Part shown: piece after piece, positions 48,601-57,214 of the stretch
How the letters are laid out: every line of letters starts with the position of its first letter
Numbering within the stretch: position 1 is the stretch's first letter
Source of the DNA: Hyalella azteca
Taxonomy: Eukaryota > Arthropoda > Malacostraca > Amphipoda > Hyalellidae
Length of the DNA: 64,000 bases
NCBI RefSeq assembly: GCF_000764305.2
Contig: NW_025947191.1
Span: 183,076-247,075, forward strand
Direction of reading: 5' to 3'
Notes under the pieces: model-generated
Told to the model about the DNA's origin: nothing
What the model saw: the letters and a program-made list of their open reading frames with translations, nothing else
The model's database searches: none
Translations under genes and position numbers: made by a program

Positions 48601-49066
48601 ATCTAAATATATTATAATGATATATAATATAATAATTTATATTACCGTATATTAAGTTTATTATATTATATTTAATATACTAAATTATACATAATTTTAA
48701 TCACATATTATAATTATTCCAATTTATTAATTCAACGTATTCCTTTTTGATTTTATTGAATTAATATATTCATGATAATTATCTTATCTTCACTAGGTAT
48801 AATAATAAGATGATGGCGCTCTGTCATTGGTCGTCATTTGTCGGGCAATGATAGCGCCACACAATATGGCCGCTGCTGGTATGCCACATGCCACATGCCA
48901 CGCAGGATATTCACTGCCGCTCTCCCACAGGGCGGGGAATGTTGCCCTCGACATCACACCCCGCATGCCCGCGGGGGGACCAGCGGTGCCCAGTGACGCC
49001 GACCTGCAGGAAGCGTATCAACGATACCTGCGCGACCGAGAATACTGGCGCCGCCGACGACAATAA
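42677..49066 (+). CDS. HEPN-NACHT NLR-like protein (7 exons, 982 residues)
   Basis: Exons: 42677-44574, 45329-45552, 45789-46047, 47192-47337, 47617-47773, 48046-48174 and 48931-49066 (TAA). All six introns are GT-AG and every junction phase matches (2, 1, 2, 1, 2, 2). The coding length is 2,949 bases. Residues 1-190 form an alpha-helical HEPN domain of the DZIP3-like type with the R-x4-H signature (R151 to H156, 'LRNKIMHE'). Residues ~283-500 are a NACHT P-loop ATPase: Walker A 'SGVAGAGKTT' (287-296), Walker B 'LFVIDGYDEV' (366-375) and sensor-1 'RVLITTRP' (396-403). The winged-helix end 'FHHKSIQEMFAAEFI' is at 595-609. Exons 2-7 encode a divergent repeat-like C-terminal part and a basic tail (DREYWRRRRQ). 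By family knowledge NACHT proteins are cytosolic ATP-dependent signalling switches, often in innate immunity; a pathogen-sensing role here is inference. The ligand is unknown. Confidence 0.88.
45329..49066 (+). CDS. C-terminal exons 2-7 of the HEPN-NACHT gene
   Basis: Acceptor and donor pairs used: cccag|C..ACAG|gttggt; cttag|TA..AA|gtatga; acag|G..CTCT|gtgagt; cacag|CG..AGAG|gtgcgt; cccag|G..CTG|gtgagt; cacag|G..stop. The peptide has LRR-like hydrophobic spacing, for example 'LLLRGSRLRAEELPPLLRAL', but no canonical LxxLxLxxN run, so the repeat class is open. Exons 4-6 are very GC-rich (Pro/Ala/Gly-rich coding), against AT-rich introns. Exon 3 could use an alternative acceptor at 45799, but its phase would not fit exon 2, which favours 45789. 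Confidence 0.75.
46553..46720. mobile_element. Foldback/MITE-like element in intron 3
   Basis: The left arm 'gcaaagaaaataccgaggaa' with 'attcaccatat' pairs with the right arm 'atatggcgaatttacttggc' with 'ggtttctttgc'. The same arms bound 56641-56975 with a different interior. No coding capacity. Confidence 0.7.
47032..47105 (+). repeat. tRNA-like Pol III promoter unit in intron 3
   Basis: 'tggcctagctggtacaggcg' resembles an A box and 'gttcgaatccc' (47085-47095) is a perfect B box, with tRNA-like spacing. Stem pairing for a real tRNA is poor and no anticodon arm can be assigned, so a tRNA-derived SINE head is more likely. Confidence 0.5.
47821..47971. repeat. 15-bp minisatellite in intron 5
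   Basis: About ten degenerate copies of 'tatacatcgtatagt'. Confidence 0.8.
48301..48875. repeat. Inverted-end element with AT core in intron 6
   Basis: The left 'ggcggccaatcattgg' with 'cagcgccatcatc' pairs with the right 'gatgatggcgctctg' with 'tcattggtcg', and 'aaaatggcggcc' faces 'atatggccgc'. The interior is almost pure A/T. It looks like a MITE; the target duplication is not resolved. Confidence 0.5.
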
Positions 49067-49067
49067 T

Positions 49068-49310
49068 GTGTGTTTTGTGTGGGATTAATGAGGCTGTGTG
49101 TGTGTTTTGTGTGGGATTAATGAGGCTGTGTGTGTGTGTTTTGTGTGGGATTAATGAGGCTGTGTGTGTGTTTTGTGTGGGGTTAATGAGGCTGTGTGTG
49201 TTTTGTGCGGGATTAATGAGGCTGTGTGTGTGTTTTGTGTGGGATTAGTGAGGCTGTGTGTGTGTTTTGTGTGGGATTAATAAGACTTTGTGTGTGTTTT
49301 GTATGACGTA
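49068..49310. repeat. ~32-34-bp minisatellite just after the NACHT stop codon
   Basis: Seven copies of a unit with 'gtgtgggattaatgaggctg' and a variable (GT)n part. It starts within two bases of the stop codon, so it would form the start of the 3' UTR. Confidence 0.92.
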
Positions 49311-49498
49311 TGGATGTCATTCACAATTTACTGTCATTAATATACAGCCTCACTCACAACCTAGCCAGTCTATCTGCAGTTCGATATCATTTATATAATT
49401 AGTGTTTACGTGGTTTTATTTGTAACGCAATTAGTTTGATATTTTGTTGAACAAATTTTAATTTATGAACATAATTCTTGTATTGTTGCAGGGCAGAG

Positions 49499-49630
49499 CT
49501 GAGTCGTCCACCTCGCTTGTTCCTCACGTCTTGCAGGCGTTACAACTGAATGATGGTGACGATGTGGTCAATGATGGTCGTCAAGTCAAAAGTAAAGTAA
49601 ATATGTTCGTAAATGACAAGACGAACTGAT
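49499..49630 (+). other. Possible alternative 3' exon or UTR exon of the NACHT gene
   Basis: A strong acceptor (tgtattgttgcag|GGCAGAG) is followed by an open stretch to a TGA in two of three phases. One reads 'GRAESSTSLVPHVLQALQLN' onward; another reads 'AELSRPPRLFLTSCRRYN'. Exon 7 already ends the reading frame, so this would be UTR or an alternative end. Confidence 0.3.
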
Positions 49631-49634
49631 AATA

Positions 49635-50660
49635 AGTGAAGGAAGACACAGAGAGAGAGAGAGAGAGAAGAGTCGAGATGCTCACTGCTGGTCTCATTCC
49701 GTGGCCAAGTCTGCACTTCAGAATGGACTTGCTAACTCCATGCAGGGTATGTTCTTCTATGAATTAGATTACGTTTATCGGAATATCGAGAGTGTTAATT
49801 TGAAACTGATTGATGCAGTTAGGTTTATGGTGTAAGATTATGAAGAGGAATTTCACTCTTCGACGCAAGGATCGCAATCTTTTGGCCCGTATATACGCAA
49901 TCATCTTGAAAGTTTTAGTGATCTAGCATGAAAAATCTTGCGAGGACGCTGTGGAGTTTAATTTTAAACAACAATTAGCTAATGATGTTGATATAAATCT
50001 TTCGATAGATATAGAGTATGCAATTTTTTTGGCTGAGCCTGTAAAGCTGTCAGCAGTGTTGATGCTGCGATCAAGGAAAGGATGGATTGCGGAATTGTCA
50101 AGAAATGAACCCGTCAGTGGGCATCGCCTGTGATGATCGAGAAAACAGTTAAGTTTTCCAATGCTGAATGCTGCAAGTGTGGTTAATTAGATGCAAAATG
50201 AAGATAAGTGCATTGAAAAGCTAGGCTTAACTTAAGCATTTCTATAATTGCCTAGTACTAAACACTTAATTGATTATATACTTATTTTGGTTTTTATGAT
50301 GTTCAGTGTGAATTCAATGTTCCTTTTGGTGGAAAATGTGTGGATTAATATGTAAAACTTATGATTATTTGATCTTGATTTACTAATTTGTATTTGTCTC
50401 TTGATGTGTTGCAACATTCATTTATTAGCGTTACGTTGTTATCCCTGTAGTTATAAGAGCGGAGTGAGCCTCTTGTTGCTCACGTCTTCCGCCAGGGCGT
50501 TTCTCGCCACCAAAATTACATGAGGGATTAATTAGACTTTCTGTTTTGTGTGGGATTTACTATACCGTATCTGCGTTATATATCTGTGTGCTATTAATTA
50601 TCCTAATAAACACGTGATTAAAATTGCCATACTCGTTTCATTCGCCATAGTCGCCAGGGA
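49635..50660. other. No gene seen; short (GA)n run
   Basis: A (GA) microsatellite at about 49651-49668; otherwise AT-rich sequence with no supported gene. Confidence 0.4.
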
Positions 50661-50668
50661 CTCGGCTA

Positions 50669-51128
50669 GGACCATGAGATGCTAGGGACCATGAGATGCT
50701 AGGGACCATGAGATGCTAGGGACCATGAGATGCTAGGGACCATGAGATGCTAGGGACCATGAGATGCTAGGGACCATGAGATGCTAGGGACCATGAGATG
50801 CTAGGGACCATGAGATGCTAGGGACCATGAGATGCTAGGGACCATGAGATGCTAGGGACCATGAGATGCTAGGGACCATGAGATGCTAGGGACCATGAGA
50901 TGCTAGGGACCATGAGATGCTAGGGACCATGAGATGCTAGGGACCATGAGATGCTAGGGACCATGAGATGCTAGGGACCATGAGATGCTAGGGACCATGA
51001 GATGCTAGGGACCATGAGATGCTAGGGACCATGAGATGCTAGGGACCATGAGATGCTAGGGACCATGAGATGCTAGGGACCATGAGATGCTAGGGACCAT
51101 GAGATGCTAGGGACCATGAGATGCTAGG
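50669..51128. repeat. 17-bp minisatellite
   Basis: About 27 essentially identical copies of 'gagatgctagggaccat'. The uniformity suggests recent expansion; the array ends exactly at a single N (51129). Confidence 0.97.
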
Positions 51129-51129
51129 N

Positions 51130-51332
51130 GATGTAGACATAACCTCTCACCAGACATAGACATCACCGTGATGCAGACATAACCTCTCACCAGACATAGA
51201 CATCACCGTGATGCAGACATAACATCTCACCAGACTTAGACATCACCGCGATGCAGACATAACCTCTCACCAGACACAGACATCACCGCGATGCAGACAT
51301 AACCTCTCATCAGACATAGACATCACCGCGAT
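51130..51332. repeat. 40-bp minisatellite
   Basis: Five copies of a unit with 'gcagacataacctctcacca' and 'gacatagacatcaccg', abutting the 17-bp array across one N. Confidence 0.93.
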
Positions 51333-51344
51333 GTGAAGACATGA

Positions 51345-52310
51345 TCACGCATCACAGAGCCTCCCTCCTCAGGGGGCCGTTATCTCAACTGATAAGATAA
51401 GACCTGCCGGGGCTCACGTAGGCTGAGTGCCCAAGTAAGAGCCAGCAGGCCCATTACTTCCATTATCCTTATTCCATATATTATATATTTGTAGTTGTTA
51501 TATTTATTATATATAACTATATATAACATATTATTCTATTTGTATAGACATCCGTTATAAGAGTTATGGCAAGAGTCATTTCGAGAGACATAAGTGATAT
51601 ATTGTAAGCTTAAATTTAATCAAATGAAACAAGTACAATATATCAATGCATAACGAACGACGCTTCAGATCAGAGTAACGGCTACGGCAAAATGATTGAT
51701 AAGTATCGAAGCTTCTTGATGAAAATGATATTATCGTTATTCTATATATTATATATAATTATATATAAGATGTTATTGCATATATGATGGCTCATCGTTA
51801 TGGATAAAGGAAGTTTGTTTGAGCAGCCGTTCACTGGAATATAGCAGCGCGTTCAAATGAAGTGTTAACGGAACGATGTAATCATCACGGCAGTGGCATA
51901 TACTTGTGTCATTTGATTGCATCATTTCCAGAGTGGAACCATTCGAAATATTTTCACCAAGAATATTCCAGCGTAAAATAAGGAATTGATATCACGCCAA
52001 GATATATAAATGTTAAACGTGAATTGCCTTCACAAGTCCGTGTCATTATTTTTCTCTATGCTGTCTGTAATCTTTTGAAAGATACCGAGACCACTTGATT
52101 AGAAATGTAAACTTACAATCAAATAATCAGCTGACGGTATACGCAAATTATTCATAGATAAATAAATATTACTATTGAAAACAGCGATAGAAAACTGAAT
52201 ATTTATTGCTGTACTCATTAATTGTGAACTATATTCTTTATTCCTTCACACACAGAAGCAACACAGCACGACTCAAAAAGCTTCCAGGCGAAGAGCCCAT
52301 ATACAAGCTA
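51345..52310. other. No gene seen; one GATAAG palindrome
   Basis: 'gttatctcaactgataagat' near 51389 forms a short hairpin. The remainder is AT-rich without supported features. Confidence 0.4.
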
Positions 52311-52317
52311 GAAAATA

Positions 52318-52480
52318 TATAACTCAGTACTCACTGCAGTGAGTGACAGAGAGCGCATTTTCTCGTCGACGAAAACGTGAAGTCACGGACAGTAGACAGA
52401 CGGACAGACGGACGGACGGACAGACGGACATGACGAGCACAATAGTGCATTTTTTCCATAAATGAGAAAATGCGCTAAAA
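52318..52480 (+). repeat. Dispersed repeat, copy 2 (pair 38088-38225)
   Basis: Same order as copy 1, with an expanded (gacggaca)n tract and the perfect palindrome 'gtactcactgcagtgagtga' region near 52327. Confidence 0.75.
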
Positions 52481-52489
52481 GGCTTTGCA

Positions 52490-53927
52490 GGCGTTATAGG
52501 TGACAAGTATGAACGTAATAGTGGCAACAAGTACAACGAAAATTAATGCAAATGAAGGCAGTACATAAGTAAATTATCACATGAAAAAAAGCTATTTAAT
52601 AAACAAAGTCAAATTAATATTGAGCAAGAATATGGTCACGAAATTTTGTCTTTAAAATGGATTTAGAACAGTTTATTCTGAAATCATCAGGCAGTTCATT
52701 AAAATGTTTTACACAATTAAAAACAGTACCATTTTTATCTATTTCTAAACGGACCGGTTGAAGGTTGAGACGAACGCCCCTGGTATCATGGAAATGATGA
52801 GGAACAAGAGGAGCAAAAAAAGTTTCAACAAGACGCTGGTCATGGCAAAGTGCTCTATTCATAAATTTTAAAAGCTTAAATTTGTACATGTTGTCGAATT
52901 TCGGGATTTTGGACTGTCTATATAATTCATTAGTACGAATCAATGGTACATAGTTAACATATCGAACCCTAAGGATTGACCGCAGTGTCCTGTTCATCAA
53001 CGTGATAACCGTTTTTTTGTACAGAGAGGCACTCCACCCCATATTACAAGGGTACAAATTTAGATAAAAACAACGAATAGAAGAGCGTTCATAACGAAGA
53101 TAAAGGGAAGATAATTGATAGAGCATGCAACACTCCATTGGCTTTGCTAAGCCCTTGGCAAACGGAAGTAATATGTTACTTAAAACATTTCATTGTCAAG
53201 GATTAAGCCTAGATAACGAAAATCATCAATCTATTCTAAATTGATACATTAAAAGAGATGTCTTGATGGGCGACCACAGATCTAGACGTAAAAATCATTA
53301 GTTTTGTTTTATCGGTGTGTGCCACTAACTTATTTACTAACAGCAATCTTGACAAGTCTGCTGACAGATCCAAAATGCTATCACACGCTTCATCGTAGGT
53401 GCATTTCGAGATATAAAAAACGACATCATCAGCAAAAATCTTGCAGTTCGCAATAAAAGAAGAGGCGATATCATTTATGAAAATATTAAAAAGAAGAGGC
53501 CCCAGATCAGAGCCCTGGGGTACTCCAATCGTGATTGGTCTTGAGGGCGATTTGAACTCTCTCAATGACACATATTGTTCTCTATTGGTTAGATATGACT
53601 TTATAAATGCATAAAAAGCCCTCTAATGCCATAACGGTAGAGTTTATTCAAGAAAATTTGATGGTTCATGCAATCAAAGGCCTTTTGCAGGTCAAGAAAA
53701 AGAGCAATACAGTAATTTTTTGCATGGATTTCCTTAAGTAAATCTTGTACTAAGTAAAATATAGCCATTGTAGAGTTGGTGCCCCTACGGAATCCAAATT
53801 GCCTATCAGATATTAAAGAAAAATGGTCAAGGAAATTCGTAAGTCTAGAGTGAAGAATTTTTTCAAAAATCTTATTAAGTAAGGGCAAGGTAGATATGGG
53901 TCGATAGTTGCATACATTACTTGACAA
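52490..53927 (-). mobile_element. Broken non-LTR retrotransposon reverse transcriptase
   Basis: Three minus-strand frames follow in order. 53927-53601 holds 'NYRPISTLPLLNKIFEKILH' and 'RQFGFRRGTNSTMAIFYLV', the fingers and palm of a Jockey/CR1-like reverse transcriptase. 53571-53236 holds 'GVPQGSDLGPLLFNIFINDI' and 'FADDVVFYI' with an intact catalytic DD. 53138-52614 is the thumb and C-terminal part, ending 'LPDDFRINCSKSILKTKFRD'. Disruptions separate the frames, and the N-terminal endonuclease is missing, so it is a pseudogene. It differs in sequence from the LINE at 25129 and is a separate lineage. Confidence 0.88.
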
Positions 53928-54340
53928 CTATATTACGAGCTGTACTCACTAATTGTGAACTGTTCTAAGAGCTGTACTCATTAATTGTGAAATATATTAG
54001 GAACTGTACTAAATATAATTGATCACAATATAGGAACTCTATATATGAGCTACCGAAGGTTCAGTTTGCGCTTCGTCTTCTCGGTCTTCAGTTTCATTGC
54101 GGTGAACAAAGAGCGAATCTGCCGAGCCTGGTTTGCCATTCAAACTATGCATTTAATGGAGGGCAATGAACACAAACTTCAACCAACATTGAAACAGAAC
54201 CTGAACCTTTGAAGATAGAATTATACCTCGTACATATATTATAATAACACGTATAATAACACAACTACATAAATCCAATAATTAATTTTCTAAATCATTA
54301 TAATGCGCCAGCAATTTGCTATGCCAGTGTGCTGAACTAT

Positions 54341-54400
54341 AGCGCCTCCCCCCGCGCTGTTATCTCCAGGGCCGCGATAAGATAAGGGGGGCGCTGCCCC
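54341..54400. repeat. GC-rich hairpin
   Basis: 'agcgcctccccccgcg' with 'ttatct' pairs with 'agataaggggggcgct'. It sits just before the 38-bp tandem array. A loop with 'gccgcgataa' resembles the GATAAG hairpins elsewhere. Confidence 0.6.
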
Positions 54401-54409
54401 GTGCAGGGT

Positions 54410-54547
54410 TAATGGAAATAATGAATATTTCGTTGGTCACAACACATTAATGGAAATAATGAATATTTCGTTGGTCACAACACATTAATGGAAATAATGA
54501 ATATTTCGTTGATCACAACACATTAATTGAAATAATGAATATTTCGA
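54410..54547. repeat. 38-bp tandem repeat truncated by the adapter
   Basis: 3.6 copies of a unit with 'taatggaaataatgaatatt' and 'tcgttggtcacaacacat'; the last unit is cut off by the adapter. Confidence 0.92.
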
Positions 54548-54585
54548 CTGTCTCTTATACACATCTAGATGTGTATAAGAGACAG
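54548..54585. other. Nextera mate-pair junction adapter (assembly artefact)
   Basis: An exact 38-base palindrome: the Tn5 mosaic end AGATGTGTATAAGAGACAG preceded by its own reverse complement. This is the circularisation junction of Nextera mate-pair libraries and is not genomic. Flanks on either side may be far apart in the true genome. Confidence 0.98.
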
Positions 54586-55070
54586 GTACTTAAATACCCT
54601 GTTCTGAGACCGCAAGCGCCATTATCGCTTTAATACCGAGAAACAACCTCCCCAATAAAAATATTGAATATAGAATTCTATGCGGGTTTTAGGAAAATCC
54701 TAATCTCCAGGATGATGCCTTTTACATCAGCTTTTGTCATCATGAGGCAAGAAGTAAATAATGAACGGGAAATAATACCTTAAAATTTAGGAAAATCTTA
54801 GTCTATATTCAATCTTTGGAAACCTTCCCTTAACAATATTGGTTATGCGAATTCAAGTTTTTTAATGCCTATTATTATAACAAATGCCTATTTTGATCTG
54901 TAAAATAACGGATCAAAAACTATATATTGCACGTTGTAAGGAAATTGGATGTCCCAGCACAATTAAGATACCCATGCACTGCGTGAGCTTCATTGCTCGC
55001 CTGCCAAGCCATGCCAACGGCTAAGCAGTGCACGCCCGGATCCATGTAACGTGACCGTGTTTACCGCCTC
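54586..55070. other. No gene seen
   Basis: AT-rich sequence after the adapter join. Confidence 0.35.
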
Positions 55071-55136
55071 GTTATTGATTGTATCCTCACTGCGATGATT
55101 TTTTCGCCACTCTATCCTCATTTCACTTTTTAGCAN

Positions 55137-55287
55137 TAATGAATCCTACAAGAAAGATTCACTTTATGACTTTGGTCCAGACTCGTCCCAGGCATCCTCC
55201 TCAGTACCACCTCCCGCGTCTGTTGGTGCACGAGCTAAAGATTACAATTCTGATATTGAAAGTGTCCAGGAGTTAAGAATGGAATGA
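55137..55287 (+). CDS. Possible terminal coding exon, unrecognised
   Basis: Right after a single N (55136) and a possible acceptor (cactttttag), a frame reads 'NESYKKDSLYDFGPDSSQAS', then 'PPPASVGARAKDYNSDIESV' and stops. The composition (acidic, Ser/Pro-rich, no stop, codon-like GC at third positions) looks coding. The N at its edge may mark a missing upstream part. It could belong to a host gene or to a retroelement. Confidence 0.3.
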
Positions 55288-55429
55288 TTGCAGTGTCATA
55301 AAGCAATGGTATATCAAAAGTGCAAGTCTAATGTGCGTTTGTTACAGTTCATGTGTTTGAAGCCTAGCATCGTATATATACAGCGGCTGTTGGGTCGCAC
55401 TCCCGAGAGTGCACCTATTGGCCGTAAAT

Positions 55430-55600
55430 TTAATATTAATGTGTAATTAATGAAATTGTTGACTTGATACACGAGCGAGTGGGTTACCGCGGTCGGGCTG
55501 CGGTGGCTACGCCGGCATGCGCCGTTATCTGCTGCCCTGATAGCCGTTATCTGCGACGCCCTCAGCTGCGCGACTTGATCACAAATTTCACAAGTGTCAG
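55430..55600 (+). repeat. Dispersed repeat with duplicated CCGTTATCTG motif, plus copy
   Basis: Counterpart of 1390-1650. 'gccgttatctgctgccctga' is followed by a second 'gccgttatctgcgacg', and ends directly at the neighbouring MITE. Confidence 0.55.
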
Positions 55601-55602
55601 TT

Positions 55603-55815
55603 CACTGTTAGAAAAAACGGTGAAAAAACGGTCTCACTGGCGTTCTAGTGGCCGGTCGCCCCGTGAAAATAAACTGTTTCACCGTTTTTATCAGGTGTTT
55701 TACGGATTTCTAGTGTTAAATTAAAGTAAAAACGGGGAAACGGTGTTTTTTTCACGTGCCGACCGGCCACTGAAACGCCGGTATAATACCGTTAACGGTA
55801 ATTTTTCTAACAGTG
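55603..55815. mobile_element. MITE with long inverted ends, copy 2
   Basis: Ends 'cactgttagaaaaa' and 'atttttctaacagtg'; inner arms 'cactggcgttctagtggccg' and 'cggccactgaaacgccggt'. It is 213 bases long with no coding capacity and is better preserved than copy 1. Confidence 0.87.
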
Positions 55816-56640
55816 TTCAGTCGTTTATGAATTCCATATAATTCCGATAACAGTGGAAATTCAGCTCCAAATTTTTCCTTTAATATCGACCGTAACCGTA
55901 ACTGCGACATTTAATGTAACCGTTACCAAGCCCCACGTAAACTCGTGCAAAAATCACTCAATCTTGCACCGATTTGCTTAACAAAGCTTCTGCACTTTGC
56001 ACAGCTTCTGCACTTTGCACGGCTATAATATGCCGTTGATGAGCGCAGTCTAGTGCAGATTGATGAGGTCGAACGTGACCGGTGAAATTCGCACGGTAAT
56101 AATTTAATCAAGTCTATAAAACATGATTTATTCGTCACCTCTTGGGTAAGGAGCATTACTCATTGCATAGATTAAGCATCTGTATCATGAATGTTCATTT
56201 GATTGAGCAACAGCGAAAACTAAGGCCATTCCATTTATTTATATAATAATCCAGGTTATCATGGGTTCAACTAACCAAAATCGTCTGTAATCGTCTGTAG
56301 CAATTTAAATAATTTGTATTAGTTTAAAAGTTACAATAAAGCAAGTTATACGACTGTCGTCTCATTCACGAGCTGTAGTGTACGCACGTTTTCTTCATCG
56401 CCCTCCATGGCGCCGGCAAGTCTCGAAGCGACAGCCGCGCTAAATACTGTGAATTATTCAGTAAATGTGGTCTATTTTGAATAAATTTCAATACTTATAT
56501 AATAGGGTATACTAATATAACAGGTTATATTGATCAAGATTATTATTTAAATCAAAGAAAACGCTCAATAAATTCACCATACGAGGGACGACTAAAAAAC
56601 TGACTGTTTTTACATTTTTTATTTATCCAAAGAATTCAAA

Positions 56641-56975
56641 AGAAAAGAAAACGCCAAACAAATTCACCATATTGATATTGGAATCGTTTCTGAGTCAAGC
56701 TCCATCATCAGTTCGAATTTCTTAAAATTAATACAATCATTTTATAAGTCAGAATTCTCAGTCAATCATAAACTTAAAAAAGACCTAACAAGTAATCGAA
56801 AAACAGGACTCGCGGAACACTGAGTCATAGGAGACGCGAAAAGAATAAAACTTAAGAAAAAACACGATAACATAAAAGCCCAGCGAGTCACTATTTCAAG
56901 AGTATGTGAACTGAACGCATTATTGAGACACTTTTCCATATCGATATGGCGAATTTGCTTGGTGTTTTCTTTGCT
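56641..56975. mobile_element. Foldback/MITE-like element (family of 46553-46720)
   Basis: Arm 'gaaaacgccaaacaaattca' with 'ccatatt' pairs with 'atatggcgaatttgcttggt' with 'gttttctttgc'. An extra diverged left arm lies at 56555-56590. Confidence 0.65.
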
Positions 56976-57049
56976 TTTAATTGCTCGTTAACTTGCAATA
57001 CAAGTAGACTGATAATATAAGTATTTATTTATCCAAAATCTTCTTTTAC

Positions 57050-57214
57050 CCCTAAGAAAAACCTAAAAAAATGTGTTCTCCCCATATCATCATCCGTGTA
57101 GGCTGTCTGTAGCATTTCCATGCCAGTTTTCAACAGAAGAAAGCAACATTTGATGGCAGCGCGGTGCTCATGAAAATCATCCGTCACCAAATAAGGACGA
57201 GCGAGCAGGGTGTA
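57050..57214 (-). CDS. Probable internal coding exon, unrecognised
   Basis: On the minus strand an acceptor (cttggcag|TAC) opens a 55-codon frame: 'YTLLARPYLVTDDFHEHRAA', then 'IKCCFLLLKTGMEMLQTAYT' and 'DDDMGRTHFF', with a weak donor GGG|gtaaaa. The amphipathic helical pattern and codon use look genuine. I do not recognise the protein. The end of the exon is the least certain part, since the last ~10 codons are T-rich. No neighbouring exon was found. Confidence 0.4.
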
